A DNA stretch of 64,000 bases from Cephalotus follicularis. Taxonomy: Eukaryota; Streptophyta; Magnoliopsida; Oxalidales; Cephalotaceae. The stretch spans positions 131,216 through 195,215 of the forward strand of contig BDDD01002120.1 in assembly GCA_001972305.1 (NCBI GenBank), in the 5' to 3' direction. Shown here one piece after another: positions 53,312 to 63,498 of the stretch; the first letter of the stretch is position 1, and each line of letters begins with the position of its first letter. The notes under the pieces were generated by a model, which was not told where the DNA came from, made no database searches, and saw only the letters and a list, made by a program, of their open reading frames with translations. The position numbers were made by a program, and so were the translations under genes.

Positions 53312-55387
53312 CTGCAACATGTAAAACAAATGTATGCATAAATCCTAAAAACTATCAATCATAACAAACATAACAACTGACATGTGCGATAATAGATGAA
53401 CACAGTACAGGAGTCATGTGTAAATCAAAGGCCAAGGTGTCAAATCATCTCATTCTCAAATTAAACATAATGACACTACTGGAATCTCGGCAGCATATAA
53501 CTTTCTGAACTTTAAGCACCATATGATACAATCAAGACAAAAGTCTTCCTTTGTCTCCCTCATTTTGAAATAACCAATGAAGAATACCAGGAAATGTGTA
53601 TTGTATGTCTCCATTTTCTTTAGATATGCATGCTTACTATGCTATGGTATTCCTTATCTAATGCACTCGATCAGTTTTCTTTTTCTTCAGTGTATTTGGC
53701 CTGATGGTTCTCCTTCAACAGACAAGCTTTTTCAACGTGCCAACACCATGCCTTAAAAGTCACTGGGAAATTTAACTTATTCATGAGCCAAGCATACACC
53801 TAAAAGAAAAACCTAAAATAACATTCAAAACTTGATAGCTATTATCCATGCCAGCGCGAGTATTCATATGCATCAAGCAAGTGTTTAAAACATCTGTCAT
53901 CAATCAAACTTCTTACCTGTTTACTATGTGAGCCTTTATGGCACCACATCATAATTGATAAACATCAGCAAAGACAATAATGTGGTAACCAAGTTGCAAT
54001 AGTATACACACTGAGAAAACCAGAGCTTTTGCTCAAATTACATTTTGTTTTTATCAATAAATAACTACTTCGTGGTGACTGGAAGTAGCCACCGAAGCTC
54101 TAAACTGTGTTAACCGAGCCACACTTGGAAGGAAAAAAAACAAAAACCTCTTTTATTTCATTTTAATTCAAGCAGTGTGTCCAAGTATATAGAGCTATAA
54201 AAGACTACGTACTTCAGAGCAGGAACGCTACTTATATTTGTGGAAACCAAGCTGCACGAACCTATAACACCACTAAAAGACACATTACTTCAATGTAAGG
54301 GCGTGTTAAAGCAGATAAACACTACTTAATGATTACTAGAATGATTACTAGAAACTTGGACTGGACTCATTTCTCCTTAAAAAGAAATTGCATTAAACAA
54401 ATAATACCACTATGTATTTCTATGAACCTAACATTTTAAGAATGTTGGGAGAAACACAATGATTTTCAAAAATCCAACAGTACAAAATGAGTCCTCAAAT
54501 AACAATCATATATCCCATTTCTCATATTCTTCAGAGATTGCGTTGCTTTCTAATATCCATGTCGACACCCATATGTAATAACCCTAACGGCCCATGATAA
54601 TGTCAGTAAATATATATAAATGTTGCTATAAGCAAAATATAAATCTTTAAAACCAATTCTCATGTTGCATCTACAGACTACAGATACTACATTTTATCTG
54701 TTGATGAGGAGAAGATACTTAACTTCACCCATTCCCTTCATTCGCCCTTCCATACTGTACGGCGAATGAAGGGAAGCGGTGAAGTTAAGTGTATCTTTTT
54801 CTCATCATCGTGGGCAGGTTTCATATGAACCAAATTATAAAGAATAAAATAGCAGCCATCACAAAATGCCAAAATTATAGATGTTTTAGTCAGAAAAGCT
54901 GAATGCACGGAATCAAGTTTTTCTGAAGTACCTAACATGCCACAGCATGTGAGTAATTAGACCCATTAGTATATAAAAAATATTGGGGAAATATAGGCAC
55001 TATATTCGACACAAAATGATAAGCTGATAGGCAGAAAAATTATCACGCTTTCCACTTGTGTAAAAATGTAACAAATTCCACCGACAATTGACTGCAACTT
55101 CTATAGTAAAATCCAGGGCCAAAAAAACAGCCAAAATGATCTCAAGTAACCCATACAATAAGCAACTAAACCATGTACACATATATAGTACCAAGGCTCA
55201 AAAACCCAAAAACAGACACGGTGTAGTTTAATCAACAGCAATCTAACAGTTGCTCATTCTCTTCCTATGAAAACACTGTAATAATGATAAGCGCATCATC
55301 AGGCACTCCATAATCGGTAATTATCTCATTAACATAGAGTTGTTTTCTATTTGGCAAACATCCCATAAATCGTTACACAGTAGCTAT
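53312..55387 (-). other. Intron-like DNA upstream of the helicase exon
   Basis: No further helicase exon is visible. The stretch is AT-rich, with a strong hairpin at 54702-54807. It is bounded on the right by the copia element, so either a large TE-filled intron continues beyond the window or the gene is truncated. Confidence 0.55.
54702..54807. repeat. Long near-perfect hairpin (snap-back MITE or precursor-like)
   Basis: Arms 54702-54746 and 54761-54807 pair over about 45 bases with a handful of mismatches and a 2-base bulge, around a 14-base loop. Core pairing is GGCGAATGAAGGGAA with TTCCCTTCATTCGCC, and GGTGAAGTTAAGT with ACTTAACTTCACC. Confidence 0.75.
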
Positions 55388-55541
55388 TGTTATCATTAGT
55401 ATTTTACTTATGTTATAGTTAGTATTTTACTTACAAGTTGGGCTTAGCTAAGAGGCCCACATCCATGTAATAAGCCTATATATATGGCTTTCCTGTTTAG
55501 CATAAAATAATTAGTTTTGAGTTTTATTAATCGATTCTACA
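55388..55541 (+). repeat. Copia 5' LTR (154 bp)
   Basis: TGTTATCATTAG to ATCGATTCTACA. The first ~60 bases match the 3' LTR fragment at 58784-58844 with few changes. It includes TATATATGG, a likely TATA region. Confidence 0.88.
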
Positions 55542-55553
55542 TGGTATTAGAGC
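55542..55553 (+). other. tRNA-iMet primer-binding site of the copia element
   Basis: TGGTATTAGAGC directly follows the LTR and matches the usual initiator-tRNA complement at all but one position. Confidence 0.85.
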
Positions 55554-56212
55554 AGAGGGTTACTATTAGGATTTCATAAAAAAAACAAAAACACAAAAAA
55601 AAACCATAGCGCCACGTGTAACCCTAGCGTCGCGCTGTTGCGTGTCATCCTTTTCTCTAAAACGGAATCAGTAACCACAGAGGGCTTAACCCTAGCACTG
55701 CACTACCGCGTAACCCTAGCGCTACACTGCCGCGTCATCCTCTTCTCTGGCCTGATCGTCCTTTTCTCTAGGCCGATTGTCTTCCCATAGCCGTCTTCTT
55801 AGCGCTGATCATCTTCTCTGGCGCGACGTCTTCTCCAACGCCGATCGTCTTCTCAACTTCTGTTTGGCGCCGATCTCTGCCCCAGTCATGTCCTCCTTGT
55901 CTTGTCTCTGTCTGGCTTAAATATCTTCTGTTCAGTGTTGATATATAACGCTGTGAACCTTTTCGACACGACTGTGCTTTGTGGGTGGTGTTCTTGGGTG
56001 CTGGTGTACCGATGGTAGTTTGACTACGATTGTGATAGTGTTGTGCGTGTAGTTGGTGTGGTTAATGTGGCTGCTGGGATATGTGCGTGTTGTACTGTGA
56101 CTGTATGGTATGAAGTTGTGTGTTGGTGTGGCCTAATATACCGTGCGTGTTGTGTCTTGATTGTGTGGTGTGGTATTTCCCTGTTTTGTGTACTTTGTCA
56201 CTGCGAGCAAAT
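55554..56212 (+). other. Copia 5' leader
   Basis: Non-coding leader with degenerate repeats of CGTAACCCTAGCGC and GCCGATCGTCTTCTC types at 55600-55860, then GT-rich DNA up to the gag start at 56213. Confidence 0.6.
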
Positions 56213-57427
56213 ATGATGCCTTCTACATCTGAGAATGTCTAAATAATTTCCAACTCTGTTAGTACCTCACAGAGCGTACTTCATGGCTTAACTGGATTAC
56301 ATACAACATTACCAAAACTTGATGGTACGAATTATTCAACATGGTCCATGGCAGTCTATACCTACATCGAGGCTAGTAATCACTCCCAGTGGCTTCATTC
56401 GACTCCTCCTACTGATACTACTGCATTACAGGCTTGGAAGGTCACAGATACTGGATTGAGAACTTTGTTGTGGAGTTATATGACAAATTCTATAAAACAT
56501 ATATTTGTGTCTTGTCCTATAGCTCGTGCTATTTGGGACAAATGTATTCTTTTGTATTTAGACCAGAACAATGAGTAGGGTGTGTGTCGCTTGGCTCTCT
56601 TTGGCACAAGCCAAAATGGTACCAGTATTGTTGATTACTATGCTCGGTTTGCCTCATTGGTTCAGCGCCTCCAGTCGTATTTTCCTCCTACAGCCACTGT
56701 TGCTGATATGGAGAAACGAGAGGCTGATATGTTATCATTGTTGTTTCTTCGTGGTCTTGATTCTGAGCATCATGCTCTTCGACAGCAGCTTATATCTGTC
56801 GGTACCCTACCCACCATTTAAGAGGTGTATTCTCGAGTTAGTCTATATGCTCCGTAGAGTTCATCGTCTCTGGTTTCTGACAGTAGTGCTCTGGTTGCTC
56901 GTGGAGGTCGGAGTAGTCGTGGTCGTGGTAATACTCGTGGTCGTTGGGGTTTTGATAGTAGAGGCCGTAGCAGTGGTGTCTCTCGAGAAGGTAGTATTGG
57001 TAGTTCTCGGGCAACCAAATCTGGTCGTTTTTGTACCCACTGTCAACGTGATGTTCACACGGTGGACTATTGTTATGATCTTCACCCTGAGTTGCGAGGT
57101 TTGCAGGCATCTCTTGGAGCCTCTAGTGAGTCCCTTCCTACTTCAGATCCTTCTTCTGGGATGATGACCTTACAGTTGACCCGTGCTGAATATGATGCGA
57201 TGATTCGATCTCAACCTCCTGGTGATTCTGCTCATGCTGCTACTTTTGCACAACATAGTAAGCCTAATCCTGCTTGTCTCTTATCTGGTTCTTCTCGCCT
57301 TGGATCATTGATTCCGGGTCTACCCAATCAAAACCTCCTTTCCATCATCTCTTCCGGTTCTTCTACCTCTGTTACATTGGCGGATGGTTCTAAGTCCAAG
57401 GTTGCGGTACAGGTTTTGTATCTTTGA
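56213..57427 (+). pseudogene. Copia gag and start of protease
   Basis: ATG at 56213. TAA after 10 codons, TAG at 56576 and TAA at about 56819 break a frame that is otherwise continuous. Recognisable parts are LPKLDGTNYSTWSMAVYTYI (gag N-terminus), a YYARFASLVQRL helix, an Arg/Gly/Ser-rich stretch and the CCHC zinc knuckle CTHCQRDVHTVDYC at about 57032-57073. The protease active site (Asp-Ser-Gly, 57310-57318) is in another frame, so short compensating shifts occur near 57300-57360. Confidence 0.82.
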
Positions 57428-58458
57428 GTTCATCTTTATCTTTACCATCTGTTTATCATGTTCCAAATTTTCCTTGTAGTTTGTTATCTGTTAGCCACCT
57501 CACCCGTGACCTTGATTGTATTGTCTTATTTTCGTCCACTTCGTGTGTTTTTCGGGATCGAAGGACTGGACGCCAGATCGGTGGTGGACGTGAGTCTGGG
57601 GGTCTCTACTTATTGGATCCGGATATTATTTCCGCTATTACCGCTGTTTCAAATAATGTCATGTATGATCTTCATTGCCGTCTTTGTCATCCATCAGCAG
57701 ATGTTCTCTGTCGCTTTCCGTTTGTGTCTAAGTTGAGTCTTCAGATTCATTGTGAAACCTGTCAATTAGGTAAACATCATCGGGTGTCTTTTAGCTCCCG
57801 AGGTGTGAGTCGTCGGTCTCAACCGTTTGAGTTAGTTCACTCGGACGTCTGGGTTCCAGTCGTGAGTCTTCATTTGGTTTTAAATATTTTGTAACATTTA
57901 TTGATGACTATAGTCGTGCAACATGGTTATATTTAATAAAAGATTGTACTGAGATTTTTCATTGTTTTCGCAATTTTTATCATGAAGTTCTTGCATAATA
58001 TGGTGTATCTGTGAAATGTTTGCGGACTGATAATGCTCGTGAATCCTTTTCCGCTACTCAATTCATCTCTTATCTTGGAATTCTACACCAGAGTTCATGT
58101 GCTCACACTCCCCAACAAAATGGGGTTGCAGAGTGAAAAAATCGTCACTTATTAGATGTTGCTCGGTGTCTACTTCTCCACACAAATATGCCTAAAATCT
58201 TCTGGAGCTATGCCCTTCTCACTTCTTGTCATCTCATTAATCGTCTTCCATCTTCTGTGTTGGATGGGGGTATTCCTTATGCTCTTCTTCATCCTGATCG
58301 TCCTCTGTGGACCGTTCGTCCTCGTATCTTTGGTTGTGTTTGCTTTGTACATTCATTGGATCCCGGGTTGGACAAATTGTCTTCTAGAGCCGAAAAATGT
58401 GTTTGTTGGCTACTCCCGCACTCAAAAGGGATATGTTTGTTATAATCCATGTCGACGT
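57428..58458 (+). pseudogene. Copia protease end, GAG-pre-integrase and integrase
   Basis: After a frame change, YHVPNFPCSLLSVSHL (protease to integrase linker) leads to the zinc-binding LHCRLCHPSADVL...CETCQLGKHH. The integrase core follows with HSDVW (first Asp), RTDNARE (second Asp) and TPQQNGVAE (Glu), then a stop at about 58135. The KIFWSYALLTSCHLINRLPS and IFGCVCFVH blocks complete the domain. One frameshift near 57880 and two stops. It ends at the N. Confidence 0.85.
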
Positions 58459-58459
58459 N
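58459..58459. other. Single N: gap that removes copia reverse transcriptase
   Basis: The base before belongs to the end of integrase and the base after to the middle of RNase H, so the whole RT is absent at this one ambiguous position. As at 48687, this looks like a collapsed assembly gap. Confidence 0.85.
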
Positions 58460-58758
58460 AATGTGACTGGAGAATTACAATGGATTCATATGTTGTTGGC
58501 TGAGATTGGATTTTCTGTGACCAGGTCATCTACGCTTCATTGTGATAACCAATCTGCGATGCATATTGCTAGTAATTCAGTGTCTCATGAACGGACAAAG
58601 CACATTGAAGTGGATTGTCATTTTGTTCGTGAAAAAGTTAACTACGGAGAACTTAAATTAGTCCATACCCGTTAAGAAGAACAACTAGCAGACATCTTCA
58701 CCAAGCCTTTTCGTTGTGGTCGAGTGTCTTATATTTGTCATCAGTTAGGACTATATGA
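58460..58758 (+). pseudogene. Copia RNase H C-terminal part
   Basis: ELQWIHMLLAEIGF, LHCDNQSAMHIASN (catalytic Asp), ERTKHIEVDCHFVREK and the ADIFTKPF end are standard copia RNase H features. A TAA at about 58672 sits within the last part. Everything upstream of this region is lost in the gap. Confidence 0.87.
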
Positions 58759-58783
58759 TATGTATGCCCCAACTTGAGGGGAG

Positions 58784-58844
58784 TGTTATCGTTATTATTT
58801 TACTTATGTTATAGTTAGTATTTTACTTACAAGTTGGGCTTAGC
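58784..58844 (+). repeat. Copia 3' LTR fragment
   Basis: TGTTATCGTTATTATTTTAC through GGGCTTAGC matches the first 60 bases of the 5' LTR. It is then interrupted by the hAT end at 58845. Confidence 0.85.
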
Positions 58845-58994
58845 TAGGGTTGCAAGTGGGCCGGTTAAAACCGTGGACCGACCCGGAGCATGCGCCACGT
58901 GGCAGGTCCATAGTTAAACCGGTCCTTGAAAGCGGGCCGAACTGGTTCGAGGTGTTAGGAACCGTTGAACCGGACCGGACCGTGAATCGAACCG

Positions 58995-59340
58995 TGATAT
59001 TGGCGTCAACGCCTAGGATATTGGCGTCAACGTTCAGGGCAATGAATTCTAAGATTCAGGATGATCCTCATCAACGCGCTGAAAATTGTATTATTGGCGT
59101 CAACGCCAATGTTAAGACGTCAACGCCAAAGGTGCAAAAATCGGACAGTAGCTTTGGACGTTAACGCATAAGGCAAATGGAGTCAACACAAATGACATTC
59201 GCGTCAACGCTATTCATAAGCGTCAACGGGAATGAAACAAAAATCAGAAAGCAGCTAATGGAGTCAACGCGAAGAACCATTGGAGTTAACGCACAATGTC
59301 ATAGACGTCAACGCTATACGTAAGCGTCGATGTCAACTCA
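58995..59340 (+). repeat. Left arm: cluster of GGCGTCAACGCC-like units
   Basis: About a dozen degenerate copies at 20-40-base spacing (GGCGTCAACGCC, GACGTTAACGC, GAGTCAACAC). The inverted counterpart is at 62085-62990. Confidence 0.8.
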
Positions 59341-59628
59341 AACAGTAAAAAATAACGGCTAGTTTTTACATTCTTGGAAAATCCAAAACTTTCCTAAAGG
59401 GATTCCAACGGCTAGAAAATGATTCCAACGGCTATATTCAACATGAAAGGCTATAAATAAAGGTTGAATCACTGAAGAACAACAGCAATCAACAACAACC
59501 AACATTGAAATCATTTTTTGTCAAAATTATAGAGCTTTATTGTACTAGATTGCCTTAGTGTATTCACTTTTATAATTTATTATCTTACTTATTATTTAAT
59601 TATTAGTTAATTACATATCTTAATTACA
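59341..59628 (+). promoter_or_regulatory. Promoter and leader of the hAT transposase
   Basis: CTATAAATAAAG at about 59451-59462 is a likely TATA box. A CAACAACAACC-type leader and AT-rich DNA lead to the ATG at 59629. Confidence 0.55.
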
Positions 59629-61665
59629 ATGGATTCAACATCAAGAACAAGGAAACAAGTAAGGAAAACCGAGAAGGTGGGTTCTACATCCACCACCGCG
59701 TTCGACTTGGCGGATGTGGAACTTCCTTCTGACGACAATGAAATGGCCCACATGATGCAACAACCTCCTCCACCTGGTGATAAATTTTTCGACTTGGATG
59801 AAGATACGCCATCGGATGCTGCGGTCGGTGGAAATCCCTACAATCTGATAAGAACGATCCTAACAAAGGGGGGAAACAAAAATCCGGTATATGGAAGCAC
59901 ATGGAGATTAGAAATGTCGGGAATGGAAAGAGACGAGTATTTTGTAAGGTATGTAACACTAAGGATTATGCTTATAACTTACAAGAGGCATTTAGTCTAA
60001 TGCTTGGAACAACATGGTGTTAAAGATTCGGCCTAAACCTAACTCCAATTTAGCCAGGTAAGTGGTGATAATAAATTACTTAATTTTATATTTACCGATG
60101 AAAATTATAGAAGAAAATTAGTTTATTATATTATAGGTAATGAATTACCATTTTCTAATGTTAACTCAGTTTTTTCCGTGATCTAGTACATGAAGCACTT
60201 AATCCTCAAGCTAAATTATATTCAAGAACTACCTTTAAAAGTGATTGTCTTATTATTTATGAAGAACACAAGGCTAAATTAATTTCTTCTTTTACAAATA
60301 TTTCTACTTTTTCTCTCACGTCTGATGTTTGGAGCACAAGCACGAGAAAAAGTTTTATTTGTATAACTGCACATTATATTGATGAAAACTGGTTATTACA
60401 AAAAAGAATTATCGCATTTAAAAATTTGGATTATCCTCACACCGGTCATATTGTAGCTACCTCTATAACAGAAACTACTCGTGAGTTTGGAATTGAGAAA
60501 AAAAATTTCTATTAGTTTAGATAATGCTACTAATAATGATTCTGCTGTTAGACAATTAAGACTTTTTTATCCCGTATTAAGTGATAAATTATTTCATGTT
60601 AGATGTGTATGTCATATTATTAATTTGATTGTTCAAGACTGTTTACTTTTTGTTGCAGAATAATTACATAAAATTACAAATATTATTACCTTTATAGAAC
60701 AATCGAGTGTAAGAAAACAATCATTTAAACATCTTTGTAATGAATGTGGTTTGAAATATAAAAATTTGGTACATGTTGTGACACATAGGTGAAATTCTAC
60801 TTATGAAATGTTGTTGCGTCCTTATGAATTTAGATTACCAATAAATGCATTCATAGGTATGCACATGACTGCATATTCTTGTTTTTCTGAAATATCTGAT
60901 AGAGATTGAACAACTTGTTATGTTATAACCCAATTTTTTGAAACATTTAAAGAATTAATTGATCTATTTTCTGGTTCTTATTATATTACTACAAATTTAG
61001 TCGTTGATAAATGTGAAAAATTTGTGAAGTTTCTGCTAAATATAGGGTAAAAAAATAATTTTATAGATATTTGTGATGTGATGGAAGAAACATTCCTAAA
61101 ATATTGAGAAACAATTCCACATTTATTTTGTTTGGCTGCTATAATGGATCCAAGAATAAAATTACAAGGTATGTTATTCATTGCAAATAAATATCAAATA
61201 TGCATGAGCAAAGGCAATCCAATACAATTAGATAGTAATGACATTACTCAATTGTTACATGATGCATCTGATACATATGTTAAAAAATATAGTATTGAAA
61301 ATGAATATCAAGAAAATGTTAGTAGTAGTACTAATGATCTCATATATTTTTTTGATAGAATTACTTATAGAGTTGGTAGTAGTAGTAGCATGGTTAATAC
61401 AAGTACTAAACTACAACATTACCTTAATACAAATATTCAGTTCATTAATAAAGAAGATAGAGCATCCTTAGATCTTTTACAATTGTGGCAAAAACAACAA
61501 ACTTTTTATCCAATTCTTTCTATAATGGCACGTGATCTACTAACAGCTCATGTGTCCACAGTAGCATCCGAATTTGCTTTTTCTGCAGGTGGTATGGTAT
61601 TAGACGAGAGAAGAGGTCGGTTGAAAGCAGAAACAGTGGAGATTTGTGTTTGCTTGAAAGATTGA
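59629..61665 (+). pseudogene. hAT transposase (BED zinc finger type), broken
   Basis: ATG at 59629. The N-terminus is acidic; a frameshift near 59840 precedes a BED-type zinc-finger remnant (CKVCNTKDYAYN in another frame). The core starts near 60180 with LTSDVWSTSTRKSFICITAH and YIDENWLLQKRIIAF, the catalytic-core signature of plant hAT transposases. After a frameshift in an A run near 60500 come SLDNATNNDSAVRQL and CVCHIINLIVQD. The C-terminal hATC dimerisation region has LLTAHVSTVASEFAFSAGG. In-frame stops are TAA 60661, TGA 60790, TGA 60907, TAA 61048, TGA 61105 and TGA 61663. It cannot make transposase. Confidence 0.88.
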
Positions 61666-61767
61666 ATCGTTCAAGATCGGAGGATTCAAAAAATTATAGA
61701 CGAAGATAGCAATAGTAGTGACGAACAAAACTAGATCGCCAAGAATTAGAGGAAAATGACCATAAAG

Positions 61768-61920
61768 ATGGACAATTTGCAAGAAGAGTTTCTTGATCTT
61801 TTTTACGATAAGCACAGAAGACAAAGGAGACTTGAGAATAAGTTGATTGCCAAAGGAGTTATTGAAGCTACTAACATCTCCTCATCTGAAGAAGAATCGG
61901 AAGGAGGAGAAAAACCATGA
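61768..61920 (+). pseudogene. Tail of a plant-transposon-type gene fused behind the hAT transposase
   Basis: About 50 codons (IKMDNLQEEFLDLFYDKHRR, then IAKGVIEATNISSSEEES) close with TGA. The same tail ends the minus-strand gene at 63499-64000, about 80% alike in DNA by eye. It is not a standard hAT C-terminus, so it was probably added to this element. Confidence 0.65.
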
Positions 61921-62084
61921 TTTTTAGCTTTTTGTTGCATATGTTCTTAAAACTTTTGATGTTTTGTATGTTTAAACTCTTGATGTTCAAAAAGTTCTTG
62001 GATATTTTTTTTTTATATTTTCGGTTATTGGATTACAGATGTAGATCTACTGTCCTATTCTTGCTTTATTCACGTTGAAGGGTA

Positions 62085-62995
62085 AGTATGACGTTGACAC
62101 GGATGTCATTTGTAGGGGTGTTTATGCGGGTAAAAACCGAACCGCAATTTTTTACGATTCGGTTTTGCGGGTACAAAAATCCCAACCCGAACCCGAACCT
62201 CAATTGGAGTTCGGGTTGCGGTTACCAGCCCCAAACTACAATGCGGTTTTCGGGTATTGCGGGTAAAACCCGCAATTTTGCACTTTTAATTAAAATTAAT
62301 ACAAAAAATTTAAAACTAAAAATCTAATACTTAATACTTTATCTAATTACATCAAATACTACTCAAATAGTTCAATTATTCAATAAATGATCATTAATTA
62401 CACCAATTAAATTAACAAAGATTACAAACACATTAGTATTACACTTATTAATGGCCAAAACCATAAAAAAATTGCGGGTATTCGGATACCCGCATACCCG
62501 AAAATTTAAAATTTTATAAACCGCACCAGAACCGCATTTATAGATTTAACCGCACTACCCGCCCCAAATACCCGAATACCAGAAATACCCGCACCCAAAA
62601 AAAATCGGTGCGGTTTGGTTCAATTTTTCGGTTTTCAGGTAATTTTGCACACCCCTAGTCATTTGTGTTGACTCCTTTTACTTTCCGCGTTAACATTCAA
62701 GTCACTATATGAATTGTGCTTTCTTCTGCGTTGACGTCTAAAAATTGCGTTAAGGTTTTCCTCATAGGTGTTGACGCTAAAAATGCTTAACGTTAACGTC
62801 CAAAGCTACTGTCCGAAATTGCACCTTTTGGCGTTAATGTCTTCCTTATGGCGTTGACGCGGAAAACGCAATTCCCAGCACATCAACGAGAATCATTCAA
62901 GGCGTTGACGAAGATCATCTTCCAAAGCCCATAACTCATACTCGAGCCCAGCACGTTGACGCCTAAGATATAGTCGTTGACGCCAATACGACAGA
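62085..62995 (-). repeat. Right arm: inverted GGCGTTGACGCC-like cluster
   Basis: Inverted counterpart of 58995-59340, split by the MITE at 62113-62657. It shares GTGTTGACTCC, CGTTAACGTCCAAAGCTAC and GGCGTTGACGC blocks with the left arm. Confidence 0.8.
62113..62657. mobile_element. Non-autonomous hAT MITE (545 bp)
   Basis: TAGGGGTG...CACCCCTA termini with perfect 8-bp TSDs GTCATTTG at 62105-62112 and 62658-62665. The inside is AT-rich, with subterminal CGGGTAAAACCCGC- and CCCGAACCCGAA-type repeats. No coding capacity. Removing it restores the GATGTCATTTGTGTTGAC continuity of the arm. Confidence 0.9.
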
Positions 62996-63498
62996 ATGCA
63001 CATATTGCTTGTTTTCAATTGCAATTTTTCCTATTTGTCACTTTCAAACATAACTGTCAAACATAACCTTTACATAAATTCTCTTGACTAAAGCATTAAG
63101 TCTTTAAAAACATTTGATGCATATATGATATCAATTTATACCAAAGCATATCAAAATATTAATACTTTAAGCATTCATTTAAAAACAAACTCTCCCCCTT
63201 AATAGGATATTCATTCTAAAAAAAAACATTCATACTTGACATACACAATAAACATCTCAACAAACAATCCATCAAATCAGTTCTTGACATCGGTTCTTGA
63301 CAAACAATGCATAGAAAGTTTTAAAACATCCCCCCCTTAATAGGCATATACATTACACAAAACAAGATAAGCATATATAACATCAAGAGTATGTAACAAG
63401 ATAATATAACATCCAGAGAACTTAAAATTTGATACAAAACAAAAGTTTTAAAACTGATATATATCAAATGTTTAAAAACAGAAAATGCAATGTATGAA
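62996..63498. other. AT-rich 3' flank of the minus-strand gene
   Basis: No gene seen. Two short CT-rich patches end in TCCCCCTTAATAGG and CCCCCCTTAATAGG (near 63195 and 63335), a 140-base-spaced repeat. Confidence 0.45.

Larger units (their letters stand above)
55388..58844 (+). mobile_element. Ty1/copia retrotransposon with short LTRs
   Basis: The 5' LTR is 55388-55541, the PBS matches initiator tRNA, and gag, protease, integrase and RNase H are in copia order (integrase before RT/RNase H). The 3' LTR starts at 58784 after a purine-rich AACTTGAGGGGAG. RT is absent because of an N at 58459. The 3' LTR is cut after ~60 bases by the hAT element. The right target-site copy is not in view. It lies upstream of the helicase exon. 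Confidence 0.88.
58845..62995 (+). mobile_element. hAT DNA transposon with long repeat arms (right end uncertain)
   Basis: Left end TAGGGTTGCAAGTGGGCC is hAT-like. Arms 58995-59340 and 62085-62990 are inverted relative to each other. They are built from GGCGTCAACGCC-like units and share longer blocks such as GTAGCTTTGGACGTTAACG. A decayed hAT transposase lies between them. The right terminus and TSD were not found, so the limit is approximate. A 545-bp hAT MITE is inserted in the right arm. Confidence 0.65.

Noticed and set aside
58784..58850. Right target-site duplication of the copia element
   Set aside because: The 3' LTR is cut by the hAT insertion and the remainder is not found within the window, so no TSD can be claimed.
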